NCBI RefSeq assembly: GCF_030272615.1
Contig: NC_081408.1
Coordinates: forward strand, 204,377,113-204,441,112
Origin: Cryptomeria japonica
Taxonomy: Eukaryota > Streptophyta > Pinopsida > Cupressales > Cupressaceae
Direction: 5' to 3'
Length of the DNA stretch: 64,000 bases
Shown here: positions 23,214 through 36,069 of the stretch, piece after piece
Numbering within the stretch: position 1 is the first letter of the stretch
How the letters are laid out: every line of letters starts with the position of its first letter
The notes under the pieces: generated by a model
The model's database searches: none
What the model was told of the DNA's origin: nothing
Seen by the model: the letters and a program-made list of their open reading frames with translations, nothing else
Position numbers and translations under genes: made by a program

Positions 23214-24082
23214 TATTTCACTCCTATTTTTTAGGTCTTTGGTGTTGTAGCTAATATGGTTGGTGATTGAGATTGGCTAACAGTCTAGGTGCCTATAATA
23301 ATTGGTCTATAAATATACTTTGTATTTGTCTACATTGATTTTTCAGGTATTGTAGCTTGGAGGATATGTTTATAATGTGTGTATTGTGACTTGGTAAAAA
23401 TTTTAGAATCTTGTGTTATTTGTAAGCTATGACAATGGTGTTTTATATTTGACTACCTATGTGGAATGAAATGTTTAGTGTCAATTGTGTTGTGCCAATA
23501 TGAACTTGACATGGAGAGATGAACGAATGATTGGAAAATGTTTTTGGATGTTCAAGGAACATCTTGGTATGCTTAGTATGATGATACATGCTTTGTTTGA
23601 TGGCGCATTGTGACTAGAATATGTGTTTCAAAGTAATTACTTTGGTCCGCCCAACATGAGTTTCTCTTCAGCCTACAATGGATCCTTAGGTGCCTCCACT
23701 TGTTTTGAAGAATTCATTTCTTTTTGGGGGGTTGTACCTTAGCATGTGAATATCTTCATTTGGGTTGTTCTTTTAGGCGATATGTTTTGGGTTGACTAGT
23801 GATCTACTTCTTGGTTTATCTACACACTACCTTGTTGTTTACCTTGGACGATGTGTGACAGTGGATGAATTGTTCTACAATACATAGAAATAAGTGATAG
23901 GATTTATTTAGGTCCTCTATATCTCCTAGATTGGACTGATTTTTCCACAATTTTATTTTGGTGGCCAGCTTGATAGAACCTATATTTTTTCTCTACTTTG
24001 ACCAGCCTAGTTCATTTTTTTAATGAAGAAGATATATATATAGAAGATCATATTGATGATGATGCTATGGATGAGTGTGTGA
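23214..24082. other. unassigned AT-rich DNA, perhaps 5' LTR of copia C
   Basis: No long frame. It may be the upstream part of the 5' LTR of copia C, interrupted by the retroposon at 24096, with a possible TG start near 23243. I could not confirm this, because the 3' LTR of C is not recognisable in the window. Confidence 0.3.
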
Positions 24083-24095
24083 ATCAATATGTATG

Positions 24096-25782
24096 TTTTT
24101 TATTAAAGATAAAATAGGTTTTGAAGGGACCCAAAACCCCTTACAATAAGTTTTGAAGGAACTTACAGAGTTTTCTTGGATTTGGAATCCACAATGAACA
24201 CTGCCAAAAGATACAAAAAAGCCTACCAGTAGCCAAAACTAAGCCTATGATTTAAAAAACATTAAAGAAGTAGCTAAAAGAAGTTGGCCAAAGCCCAAAA
24301 GATTCAAGCCAAAACCATAAAATCCAAGGGTCTTAACAAGGCTCCCTTAACCTTCACCAAATACCAAGGGTTTTTCCAAGTACCCATAACCTAAACTTTG
24401 GGTTTTAACATGATTCCCAAAACCAAAATAACTATATTCTTAATTAGGAGAATAATAGAGGAATCTGGAACTAGAGAGTTTTGAAAGGCTCCCCAAACCT
24501 TTAGATTGGGTTTTATCTTGGCTCCCAAAACCAAAAAGTTGAAATAAACAATAACAATTCTCCTAAGAGTTAGCATCCTTCTAGCACATATCCTCCACCT
24601 CAATAGGAAGTGGAAAGAGACAAACCATCAGTTGAGTGAACCAAGCATCATTCAACCCAACCAAGACTAGAAGCAATATATCAATAGATCACACCATTTT
24701 TCTAGAATATTGGGTTTTAAATAGGCTCCCAAAACCTTAAAGACCAGAGCATCAAAAGCCCCTACAAGACTCCAACTAGCTTCATCTAACCAACCATGCT
24801 CCACATCTATAGAAGAGTTGTTCACCTTAAGAAAACTAGCCAATAAAGATAAAGGAGGCAAGGAGATCCAAACCCTTAGCAGGCGCCACAGTAAACTCTT
24901 AGACAAGAACAAGAAAAATAAGATGAGAGCCAAAGTAGCTATAGAACACCACAAAGAGAAAAGGAAGATAGAGAAGCCCAATATCCACAAAACAAGGTGA
25001 ACCCTATGCACCACTACCCATCCTTTGAAAAAAGATTCACCCCATGTAGTGAACATCATTGAAATAATAGAACCCACAAGATTAGGAGGAATATAGATAA
25101 TAGGACTAGCCACTAAATCAAGAAGAACATTACAGACCATAAAAATCGCCTCAAATTCCCACACTCCAGCCACAAGATAAGAGTTGATGTAAAGAACACA
25201 GAAGATGAAAGAAGGGGTGCATACCCTGCAACAATAGTTTCAGAAGAAACATCTTGCTCTCCATTACCAATGCAAAAAACCTTAGGGGCCCCATGCCAAT
25301 ATTTGCACCTCCCACTCCAAATAGAACTTCAACACAAACACTATTGAGACAAAGCAAAGACAACTCTAGAGGCCTTCCCCCAAACAAGATCCAAACACAA
25401 CAATCCACCAGTGCACAAAAGAATGAGGGCCATTTAGACAAAGTACTAACAAGAGCTCACAAAACCACAAGCACATCACTCAAAAGTATCCACCTGAGTG
25501 CAAATCGAAGGGAAGAGTTGGATCGTACATGCCACCAATAACATGTTGCAACCATCTACAACCATAAGACAGCTTGCATCCATCATCACAAGAAGCCCCA
25601 ATACCCACAAAAGGTCCACAAAAGGAAAAGGATGCCAAAGGAAGCTAGACAAAGGTGGGCCACAGGCTTGCCATCACTGTTCCCATCCTAAGAATTCTCT
25701 ATAATGTCCCCTGTAACCCTAGCACCTCCCCTGCATCCACTCCCACTCCTGCTCCTGCTCCCATTCATCATTTGAAAATATG
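24096..25782 (-). mobile_element. polyA-tailed retroposon with 13-bp target duplication
   Basis: The insert is bounded by ATCAATATGTATG (24083-24095) and ATCAATATCTATG (25783-25795), one mismatch in 13. On the minus strand it ends ATCTTTAATAAAAAA, so an A-rich tail abuts the duplication, as expected for target-primed reverse transcription by LINE machinery. The minus strand has two long overlapping frames (25441-25151 and 25173-24667), Leu/Phe/Trp-rich and membrane-like in composition, without reverse transcriptase or endonuclease motifs. The 3' third repeats short phrases such as GGTTTTGGGAGCC. It could be a non-autonomous retroposon, a 5'-truncated LINE tail or a processed retrocopy. Confidence 0.6.
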
Positions 25783-25795
25783 ATCAATATCTATG

Positions 25796-26367
25796 TTGTA
25801 CCTACATTATTATATTATTTAAAGCATTCAATGATGTTTAGTTGTGAGAGAAAATATGTGGTTATTTTTATGAGGTTGGTTTCTTGGGATAGAGACAAGG
25901 ACAACTTAATACTTGAAAATTGTCAAAAGTAGTGTTGTTGAAGGATTATTCATTCCTAATTCACATATTCATGTACCTTTCTTAGGGATGGTGATTCTTC
26001 TTTGCAATTTTTGTGCCTTTCCTTGAGTTTGTGTGTCTTCACTTTCAAGTCCTTTGTATCTTGCCTTGGGATAGTGCATCTTAGATTGCAAGTCCTTAAA
26101 GGAGAAGTGTGCTTTATTGGAGGTGAGAGTAAAATAACATTGTAATAATTTCATATATTTTGCATTGACTCTCAGCATGGTTTTCCCTAGTTTTGGTTTT
26201 CTACATATATCTAGTGTTTTCTTATGTATGTTGATTCATTGTTTTATCTTTCATTAATGTTGATAAGAATAAGGTTAAATTAACTATAAATTGCAAAAAA
26301 AAAATAAATAAATTTGGTCTAGACTGATTCACCCCTACCCCCTCTCACTCCTAAAGTAAGTGTGACA
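25796..26367 (+). repeat. copia C 5' LTR, 3' end
   Basis: AT-rich DNA ending ATTCACCCCTACCCCCTCTCAC ... TGTGACA immediately before a primer site. The TTCACCCC...CTCTCA signature is the one seen in the other copia LTR ends. The left limit is not defined. Confidence 0.6.
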
Positions 26368-26368
26368 A

Positions 26369-26382
26369 TTGGTATTAGAGCC
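26369..26382 (+). other. copia C primer-binding site
   Basis: TTGGTATTAGAGCC, one C-to-T change from the initiator-Met tRNA-type site. Confidence 0.8.
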
Positions 26383-26454
26383 AAGTTCCTCTATAAGAAT
26401 CTTAACCACTTGAGGAAGGTTCAAGACAGCACAAGATAATCATACAAAATTCGC

Positions 26455-27152
26455 ATGTTTGACGGCACAAACTATTCCTTCTAGAAGATGAGGATGGAAT
26501 CATAATTGAACTCTTTAGGATTTGGAATTTTGGGCTCTGTTGTGGATGATTATACTCCACCCTCTAATCCACTTGCTACTCTGGATGAGATCAAAATGCA
26601 TGAGAATAATGGAAAGTCAAGAAATGCAATCATAAATGGTTTGTCTAATATAGATCTCTTGAAGGGAATGGACTTCAAACTTTCCAAGGATGTCTATGAG
26701 AAGCTTAGTAGCATATATGAAGATGACAAGAAGATAAAACAAGTTGAGTTGCATAATATTAAAATAAGATTTGATAATTTTAGAATGTTAGATGATAAAA
26801 ATATTGATAGCTACATACGCTAGGTGATTGGAGTGGTTAGTGGAATTAGAAGTGTTATTCACAATTTGGGTGAAGATGAAGTAGTAAAGATAGTACTCAA
26901 AACTCTCCCTAAATCCATCATTCCTATGGTGTTTTCTATTGAAGAAGGTATTTGGACACATATAGAATGGATCAATCCTATGAAACACTCATTGGGTTTG
27001 AGAAGAGAGATATTGAGCTAGACAATTCCAAGAAGGAAGATTCTTTCAAAGCCAGTAAGAGATTGAAAGACAATGCTAATATTGGTGATGAATTTGATAA
27101 TGTAGAAGAAAACATTGTAAGAAGATTGAAGGAAGTCATGCAAATATAAAGG
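26455..27152 (+). pseudogene. copia C Gag, N-terminal part
   Basis: From ATG 26455 the frame reads MFDGTNYSF, a stop where Trp is expected, then KMRMES, another stop and LNSLGFGIL. The stretch is a recognisable copia Gag core: LSKDVYEKLSSIYEDDKK, VELHNIKIRFDNFRM and, after a stop at 26821-26823, EDEVVKIVLKTLPKSI. A frameshift near 26.95 kb moves the frame to MDQSYETLIGFEKRDIEL. It breaks off at the inserted gypsy G (AAAGG, 27148-27152), just before the zinc knuckle. Confidence 0.82.
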
Positions 27153-28307
27153 TGTAGTGGGTGAATAATTTGTATTTCACCTTTTGATGTAGTAAAACCT
27201 CTATTTTTTTCTTAGGGACCTCCACATTAGGGAAATACAAAATTTGATAGATGTAGCCTTGGAAGATCTAGATTATGATCAAATTCAATGGATTTGAGAT
27301 ATAACTCTTATTTTTCATTAAATTAAATTTATTTAATTTGTGATGTTGAAATTAGGATAAATGTGTGTAAATTGAAGCAATTATGCATAAACAGTGAGCT
27401 ATAGTCGTCAAACAAAGTCATGAACCAGGATCCGAGCAATATGTGAATGTTCAGATCTATTCCCAAAAGGTTGACCTGAATTGTCAAGGCTATGGTGGTG
27501 TTCTCTCTGGTCCTCCAAAATTTGCATCATCCAAAAGGGAACCCGTTTGTCTCTATGAATAATGTTGATCCTAAAAATTGCACCTTTGTACCTATTCCTG
27601 CACAAAGTAGAGAAGGGAAAATAGTTGGGAACAATGGTTTGCCTTAGGTCAAATGCAAGTTTTGGAATTAACCATGAAATAGAATTGAAATGTAAATGAA
27701 TTATTGTATCGGAAATTCTTTCCTTTTGAGACAAAGGGTGAAAAATATCTGAAACACTGATGTTATACCTTTTAATGAAGTTTTGTTTGTAGTCACAAGG
27801 CATTAGGGTTTCATGTAGATAGTCTTCATAAAACATAGAACATGAATGTCATCTCCAATTCTTGAATATTTTCTTTACTTCTCCTACAATTCTTGTAAGA
27901 AGACCAATTTCTTCCTAATGTGAATTTGAATTACGAATGCTTAATTGGTTGATTGATTGCCTAGATGTCAAAATGAGAGGGCTAGATCTCCTTTTATACA
28001 TGCTAATCTAATTTTTTTAAAAATTTCCTAACACAAGCTAACATGAGATATAGGTTCCTACTCAAATAATGTTACCTTTATGAGGCCCCAAAATGGACCT
28101 TACTTGAGAGGACCATGGCATTGGGCACCTTGGTCCTAGACATTAAGGTCCCAGGATCTTGGGTAGAGAAATTCATATCATGAAAACATGAGCATGATAC
28201 ATGGTGTGAGAAGAATCAGGATTTCAATCTAATGTTATGGGATGAACGCCAAGGTGAAGGCCCAGATGAGGACAAAATTGTAAGGGAGTACAATTGGAAA
28301 TGCTACA
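27153..28307 (-). repeat. G 3' LTR
   Basis: 1,155 bp. In plus view it starts TGTAGTGGGTGAATAATT and ends GGAAATGCTACA. It aligns with 39.6-40.65 kb over shared blocks such as CCCGTTTGTCTCTATGAATA and AGAGAAGG, at moderate divergence. The first 90 bp does not align well with the right LTR. Confidence 0.75.
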
Positions 28308-29596
28308 TTTAGCCCTGATTTTAGCAAGGCTATGAGACTAAGAATACTATTGGTAAAGTGCAAAGGTTTGCATTGAAAAATTTCATCAAGACATTAAAGA
28401 GACAACACACACTAATCCCCCAAGGGACTTTAGGATCTTACTACTTTAATATCAAGATAAAGGGACATCATAAGAAAGAGGAAAGAGAGAAGGAATCATG
28501 ATTGCAAGCCTAGTAAGTCTCACTTACTATGAGTCATGAAATATTAAAATACCAAATTAAAAAGAAGGTTCAATTTGCATAGTAACTTGAGTATTGAGAC
28601 ATGTGATAGTATGTGCATAAAGTGAAATATTGAATGGAGTGTATCCCCCCACATTAGATCCATTTCATAGCCTTATAACAAGAAATTTCTTTAAGGTAGA
28701 ATGCATTCAAAGACAAGCACATTACAACAATGATATGCCCCCAAGAAAAGACAAATCAAAGGATAATGATCACAAAACATAAAACACATAAGGGATCCAC
28801 TAACTCTGGGGTCAATATGGTCTTATGATAAATAATGCATATCATGAATATTTGTATTGAATTGACCTTATCCCCCAAAAGTAGTGCAACCACAAGAAGA
28901 ATTGAAGAAGATAACATGTGTCTTTGGAGTCAACATGGAAGAGACCAAAATAGATCTAAACAATTTGCATCATCCCCAAGTAGACAACATAAGGGACGAT
29001 AAATAGAAGAATTGAGATACAAATAGAAGAATGTCACAATAGATTCAACCTCTTTAGTACCTTGCACCAATGAAGTGACAAGGGTCATCCAAAGAGAACC
29101 TAACATAATAGAAAAACACATCACAAGGGAAACACATTATGAACAAGCGAGAGAGGAGAGAGAGGATCTACGACACAAATCAAACTAATAAAGAAAATCA
29201 TCCATCTCCCAATCTTGTTGAAAATTGTTTTGGGAAGGTGGACAAGATGCAAGAGGAGAAACTTTGAGCATGATAGATGGAGATACAACACATTCAAAAA
29301 AAGGACCATGCTTTAATGATGAGTCACATTTTATGTCCCTAGGGGCTAGGATTAATTCTTATAAAAATTGTTTAGATAAATGATTGTCAACATCCACAAG
29401 CTCATATTCATCATTAGAATCAACAATTCTATTATGAACAAAATTACCCTCCATTTCTTCATCAAGATTAATAAAAATAGGAACTCTAATATGAATAGAA
29501 CTTGAACCATCATCTTTATTAAGCATTTTTTATCTTGGTGATTTAGGTTGAATTTCCTCCCTAGGGTTAGGCGAAGGATGGACAAATGAAACTATG
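28308..29596 (-). other. G 3' untranslated region
   Basis: About 1.3 kb with only short frames (62-77 codons) and no domain. It lies where reverse transcriptase and integrase would be expected in a full gypsy element, between the protease and the 3' LTR. Confidence 0.6.
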
Positions 29597-30804
29597 TCAA
29601 CATTTTGGTGTCTTTAGGGAGGAGATAGGTTGACAAGAAAGTTCACAAGACTTAGCATGATGTCTCCATGAGCCTTCCCATGCATAATAATTTCTTTTAG
29701 TTTTTGTTGAGGTTTGTAAAGGTTTAGGATCAATGGACAGAGGCTTCTTCTCTTCCTTTAGAGGAGGAGGATTGGGTGAAGGTCTACTAGGCTTAAAAAT
29801 AGGAGATGTCATGTGCTTCCCTTTGTAAGATGTAGGAGGTGGGACTATGACATATATAGGAGGAATAGAAGGTGTATGAAGAATACCAAGTCCATCATGA
29901 GGAGGATGAATAGGTCTAGTGTCTCTAGGCTTACTCAAAGATAAGATCATCTCATTTTTTGACTTTTGATAAGATTGAACTTTGAGGCTTAAGAGGTTAA
30001 AATTGTTTAGGGGAAAGTAATCAAGGGTGACATCTCCATGCCTCACTATAGGTTGATACATGCTATGATTAATTGTTATGATTTTTTTATTATCAAGAAA
30101 TTTTAAACATTTATGAATACTAGAAGGGATCACTTTCATGGAAGAGAGCCAAGGATGTCCCAATTTCACATGAAATTGATATGATGTAGGAATGATAGAA
30201 AAAAATATATCTAAGAACTTAGTACCAACCTCAATGGGTAGACTAATAGAACCAATAGTAGGGCAAGAAAAAACATCATACACCTTGACCGCTACATCAT
30301 ATTTATCATGTATTACTTGATGCAATTATAAAGTATAAATATATTTTTCAATAATCACATGCACCATACATATTAGATCAATGAGAACCCCTTGTGAGAG
30401 TTTTTCTTTGATCTTCATACTGATATATAGTGGGACATAAGGTGCAACAATAGTCCCACTAGGATCAAAACTAATGCACAGGTCCCTAGGAGGTATAGGT
30501 TTTGCAACCAAATTTACCACATTATTGGACTCAATACCAAGGTCATCAAGAAAATATGCAAGAGGCTCATTAGTAGAATGGAAAGGAAAAGTATTAGTTA
30601 AGATTTGGAGGTTTTGATTAGGAGGAACTATGGAATTGTTACCTTTGTCATTCATACCACCAACATATATGGTATTATTATCAATAAAGTATTGAATCAT
30701 ACTCCTCAAGGTATAAAACTTCTTAGTATCGTGACCAGGTTTATGATGAAATTGGCTAAAGGCTTTGGGATCATGATAAGATGGCAATGATTTGGAGATA
30801 TCAA
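29597..30804 (-). pseudogene. G gag nucleocapsid and aspartic protease
   Basis: Minus strand. It begins with FHHKPGHDTKKFYTLRSMIQ, a gypsy zinc knuckle with both outer Cys replaced by Phe, followed by FIDNNTI. It continues through PLAYFLDDLGIE to GVLIDLICMVHVIIE (degraded active-site loop). After a stop at 30326-30328 it gives GSISLPIEVGTKFL and KLGHPWLSSMKVIPSSIHKCLKF, the LGRPWxxxxxAxPSxxHxxxKF end of the protease. A proline-rich tail follows (RPSPNPPPLKEEKKPLS). The active-site DSG/DTG is not recognisable. The 5' part of gag continues beyond B2 at 37498. Confidence 0.75.
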
Positions 30805-31859
30805 TGTTGGTATTTCGGTATGGTTTTGTCATTGATGTCAATACCTGCTAAATATACCTACTTTGGAGATCCAACAACATTCACTGGCAATCAGTAAACT
30901 ATTCAAACAATCACCGGCATATGGTTAACCGACAGGATATAATGTTCACCGGTACCTACAATGACATGGAAGACACTTGGTAATATCGAAGACATCATGT
31001 GGACACTTTTCCTTGAAGTAATATCATTGGTATATTCTTATTTGCATATTTGCTTTTACCGGCAAATAGGTCCAGGTTATCTAGGGTTACACCGGCAAGT
31101 TTATCTTTTCCAGATCAGCATGGCACACTATGGAGATGATTTATTATTGTTATAAAAGCATTAAGACGACATGTTCAATCGGTTATTGCATCAGATATTG
31201 TATTATTTGTAAAATGTTTTATTGTAATATCTTGTAGATCCGACCTACTAAAATTGGTCTTAGGGTATGGTATAAATGTAAGATCTTATTTGTAAGATCA
31301 AGTGTGGAATGCGAAAAAGATTTAAGTGAAGGTATATGTGAGATAAAGCAGAGGCATTCACGAAGACATCATTTGAAGGTGAAGTTAGGTTTTTGTAGAA
31401 GCATATCAGCATTACACCGGTACTGAATCTAGCATATGAAGATGCTATTTTGTGCAGTACATTCTCATTGGATTTAAACATCCAACTATAGTCAGTGTGA
31501 CTCCCATTTGTGTTTGAGCAGTGAGCTCTAGGCTGTTGGCCTTTCTACATGTGCAGACCCCTCTTTGTACACTTACTATTTGCAATAGTATCATCTGATT
31601 GTGGGTAAGGTTTCCCACCGTGGTTTTTCCCCTTACAGGGTTTCCACGTACAAATATTTGTGTCATGTGTTCTGGTTGACTTTGTGCTTATGTTTCATGC
31701 AATAATTCTTACCAGTACAACATTTCCTGTTAACACTATTTACCGGCACAATTAACTGTCTTACCGATATTAAGCAATAAGTTGGTTAATAAGATTTTGG
31801 TTTGAATTTATTAGACAACTAATTCGCCCTCCCACTCTCAGTTGTCCCCGGGAGCTACA
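30805..31859 (+). repeat. B2 5' LTR
   Basis: TGTTGGTATTTCGG...GGGAGCTACA, 1,055 bp. It carries GTGGTTTTTCCCC and GGGTTTCCACGTA near 31620-31650. The C-run near the end is interrupted here (TTCGCCCTCCCACTCTCA). Confidence 0.95.
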
Positions 31860-31860
31860 A

Positions 31861-31873
31861 TTGGTATCAGAGC
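31861..31873 (+). other. B2 primer-binding site
   Basis: TTGGTATCAGAGC, a perfect initiator-Met tRNA-type site one base after the LTR. Confidence 0.92.
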
Positions 31874-31917
31874 CTAGTCCTCTTTTTTGCAGAAGGTTAA
31901 CAACTTGAGGAGATCCA

Positions 31918-34900
31918 ATGTCTAATTATTTCAGAAAGGATAGTCCTAAACTTGATGGAACCAACTATGGAATATGGAAAATCAAAATGGAGACACATCT
32001 GAATTGCATTGGTAAAGACATCTGGGAAGTTACTAAGAATGGTTATACTATTGCTATTGATGGTCAGCCTACTCCTATTACTTTAGCTAAAGATGAAGAA
32101 AACAATTGCAAAGCAAGAGAAGCACTTTTGAGTACATTATCAGATCAACAAATCATGGGATTATCAGATAGATCTACTGCAAAAGCTATTTGGGATCATT
32201 TGGAAACACTGAATGAAGGGGATTCCACAGTCAAAATTGCAAAACTTGAAAGCTTCTGAGTCAAGTATGAACATCTGAAAATGGAAGAAGATGAAAGAAT
32301 TTCTGCTTTTATGGAAAGAGTAAATGAAATTGTTTTAGGTATCAAATGTTGTGGATGAACCTTGAGTGAAGATGAGATTGTTTCAAAAATCTTAAGAGGT
32401 TTGCCACCGGCATATAAAATGAAGGTTATTGCTATTACTGAGTTGAGAAAAATGCCTAATACATCAGTAACTAGGGATACATTGACTGGAAAACTTTTAG
32501 CTTTCGAAATTGAGGAATTTGGTCCTGTTGCTACTATAAAAACTGATTTGGCCTTCAAAGCATCAACATCATCTGCTCCATCTTTTGACAAATCGGACTA
32601 GAGAGCCTTTTATGCAACAGAACCTGAAGAAACCAGGAAGGAGAATGAAGAGCTTGAAGAACTTGAAGCACTATTTGCAAGAAAAATGCCAAAAGGTCCA
32701 ATTGGAAGTAAGTATGAAGGTAAAGCACCCTTTAAATGTTTCAACTACAATAAGATTGGTCATATGGCTTCAAGATGCCCTGATAGACATGCTAGACTAA
32801 GAGAAGAAGCTAGAAGGACATACAAACCCAATCCTGAATATTAGAGATATAGATTTAAGAAAAACAAAGATAAATCTTGTTACATTGTTGATGAAGGTGT
32901 GACTGATGATTCTGATGAAGATCCAGCATACAATAGATGGGTCTTTGTTGCTATAACAGAAGATCAACCGGTACCTATTGCTCGACCGGTAGAACAAGCC
33001 CTAGTAGCTAAAGTTGAATCAAAGGATGAATGGATTATTGACTTAGGATGCTCACATCACATGACTGGAGACAAAGGCAAATTCTTGAACTTTCAAGAAT
33101 ACAATGGAGGTTTAGTAAGATTCGGAGATGACAAAGCTTGTTCAATCAAAGGTAAGGTTTCAATATCTCTTGATGGTAAACATAACACTGACAATTTTTA
33201 CTATGTTGAAGGATTAAAACATAATCTTTTAAGTGTTGGTCAATTAGTTGAGAAAGGTTTTTAGTTACAATTTAAAAATAGAAAATGCAAAATCATGAAT
33301 AGAACTGGTTTGGAAATTGCAAACGGTAATCAGACTAGAGGTAATATCTTTCATTTGAATAACAGTGAAAAGGCATGCTTAATTGCACATATAGATGAAA
33401 TTTGGCTATGGCATAAATGACTATGTCATGTAAATTTTGACTGCATGGTAAAAATAAGTACTTCTAAGGCAGTTATAAATCTACCTAAAATTATGAAATG
33501 TCAGAAAACAGTTTGCAAGGAATGTCAATTTGGAAAACAAGTTAGAACTAGTTTCAAAACTATTCCAGAAAAATCCAATAATCCTCTTGATTTAATTCAC
33601 ACTGATTTATGTGGTCCGACTAGAACTAAAAGCTTACAAGGTGATAGATATTTCATGCTAATTATTGATGATTATTCTAGAATGTTTTGGGTTACTTTTC
33701 TCAGGAAAAAGTCAGAAGCACTTGGGAAGTTCAAACTATTCAAAGCAATGGTTGAAAATGAAACCGGTAAGAAAATTAAATGTTAAAGATCAAATCAAGG
33801 AGGAGAATTCACATCTAGAGATTTTAATACATTCTGTGAAGTAAATGGAATCAAAAGACAGTTATCAGCACCTCGGACACCACAACAGAATGGAGTTGTT
33901 GAAAGGAAAAATAGAACTATTTTGGATGCAGCAAGAAGTATGTTATCAGAAACAAATCTACCACATGTGTACTAGAGAGAGGTAGTAAGCACTGCTGTCT
34001 ATACATTCAACAAAGTTCACATCAAAGGTGAAACCAGTAAGACCCCTCATGAACTATGGTTTGGTAATACTCCTACTCTTAAGTATTTTAGAATTTTTGG
34101 AAGTAAATGTTATATTAGAAGAGATGAGTATATTAGCAAGTTTGATCCTAGAAGTGATGAAGGAATATTTCTTGGTTACTCATCTAAGAGTAAAGCTTAT
34201 AGATGCTTTGATAAAAGAGTACAGAAAATTGTTGAGAGTACAAATGTAAAGATTGATGAACAATTCAGAGGAACTTCAAGGTATATAGACTCTGAACCGG
34301 TAATTGAAATTATGACAAATGAACCAACAATAAATCCACCGGTATAGAATGATGATCTAGTTACTCCAGTATCATTAGAGGATACCATAGTAATTGAAGA
34401 ACAACAATAGACTAAGACACCCCAGTATGTAATACTAAATCATTCTGAAGATCAGATAATTGGAAGCAAATTTAAAGGAGTCGTGACAAGAAGAAGATTG
34501 GAAAATGAAGAAGTATGTCTTAGTTCTCAAATTGAACCACTATGTATCAATGAGGCATGTGAAGATACATTTTGGATTAAAGCTATTTAAGAAGAATTAG
34601 GACAAATTGAGAAAAATAATACTTGGACATTAGTTCCCCGACCTGAAAATAAAAATGTAATTGGAACCAAATGGGTATTTAGAAACAAACCCAATGAAGA
34701 TGGTAAGGCTGTCAGGAATAAAGCAAGACTAGTGTGTAAGGGATATTCTCAGAAAGAAGGAGTTGATTACAATGAAACCTTTGCACTGGTTGCCAGAATT
34801 GAGGCAGTTAGATTATTCTTGGCCTTTGCAGCTCACAAGGATTACAAAGTTTATCAACTGGACATTAAATGTGCAATTTTGAATGGAGATCTTGAAGAGG

Positions 34901-36069
34901 AAGTCTATATTGAACAACCTGATGGATTTTCTTGTACAGATAACAATGATATGGTTTGCAAATTAAGAAAAGCTCTGTATGGACTAAAACAAGCTCCAAG
35001 AGCCTGATATGCAAGATTGGATAAGTATGTTTTAAAAATTGGTTTTACTAAAGGAAATGAAGATAGCAATTTATATTACAAAGTAACTAATGATGACATT
35101 TTGATTATGGAAGTATTTGTTTATGATATAATCTTTGGAGGAGAAGATGGATTATGCAAAGAATTTTCTCTTAAAATGCAGCATGAATTTGAAATGTCTA
35201 TGATTGGAGAAATAAAATACTTTTTAGGATTGCAGATTTTACAGACTGATAAAGGCATATTTTTGAGTCAATCTAAGTACTTGAAAGAACTACTCAAGAA
35301 ATTTGGGATGGACAACTCTAAACCGGTAAGCACACCTATGACTACAAATGAAAAATTATCTCAAAGGGTAATATCTACACCTATTAATCCAACTAGATAC
35401 AAATCTATGATAGGAGGTTTACTATATTTGACACAAACCAGACCTGATATTATGATTGCAGCATGTATAGTTTCTAGATTTCAGAGTAATCCCAAGGAAA
35501 ATCATGAATCAGCAGTAAAAAGGATTTTTCGGTACTTACAAGGCACAACAAATCTTGGATTATGGTATCCTAAAGATGAAAATTTTGATCTATATGCATA
35601 CATAGATGCAAATTGGGCAGGAGATGTGGATGATAGAAAGAGCACCACTGGAGGAGCATTCTTTCTTGGAAAGAGAATAGTTTCTTGGTTAAGTAAAAAA
35701 CAGAGTTGTACATCTTTATCAACAACAGAATCAGAATATGTTGCAGCAGCAACAAACTGTACATAGGTACTTTGGCTTAAGCAAATGTCCAAAGACATAA
35801 AGGTAAAATTCAAGGAACCTATTATTATATATTGTGATAACACTACAACAATTGATATATCTAAGAATCTAGTATTACATTCTAAAACACAATATGTTTC
35901 TATCAAACTAACTTTTCTAAGGGAAAAAGTTGAAGAAAAGAAAATAAAATTGGTTTATGTGAATACTAAAGAACAGCTTGCAGATATTTTTACAAAACCT
36001 TTGCCTAAGGAAACTTTTGAGTATCTCAGAGATCAGCTCGGAGTCTTACCTCCACTGGTAGAGACTTAG
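31918..36069 (+). pseudogene. B2 copia Gag-Pol, one frame with stops
   Basis: One continuous frame of 1,384 codons from ATG 31918 (MSNYFRKDSPKLDGTNYG) to the normal terminator after LVET. No frameshift is visible. Order: Gag core; zinc knuckle 32737-32778 (CFNYNKIGHMASRC, second Cys now Tyr); protease (WIIDLGCSHH, catalytic DSG now DLG at 33040-33048); integrase (CKECQFGKQ; DLCGPTR; PQQNGVVERKNR); reverse transcriptase with FVYD at 35116-35127 in place of FVDD; RNase H (DANWAGDVDD, TESEYVAAATN, YCDN). About 13 in-frame stops, among them 32257, 32356, 32598, 32842, 33262, 33973, 34345, 34408, 35006 and 35764, mostly match C-to-T or G-to-A changes against B1. Confidence 0.95.

Noticed and set aside
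24667-25173. 168-residue hydrophobic minus-strand frame as a membrane protein gene
   Set aside because: It lies inside a retroposed insert, and its Leu/Phe/Trp richness follows the T-rich strand. There is no matching start context, intron structure or family, so it is kept only as a note on the insert.
35502-35906. 134-residue minus-strand frame (and its twin at 12146-12550)
   Set aside because: Antisense shadow of copia RNase H; it recurs in both B copies because the sense strand is conserved.
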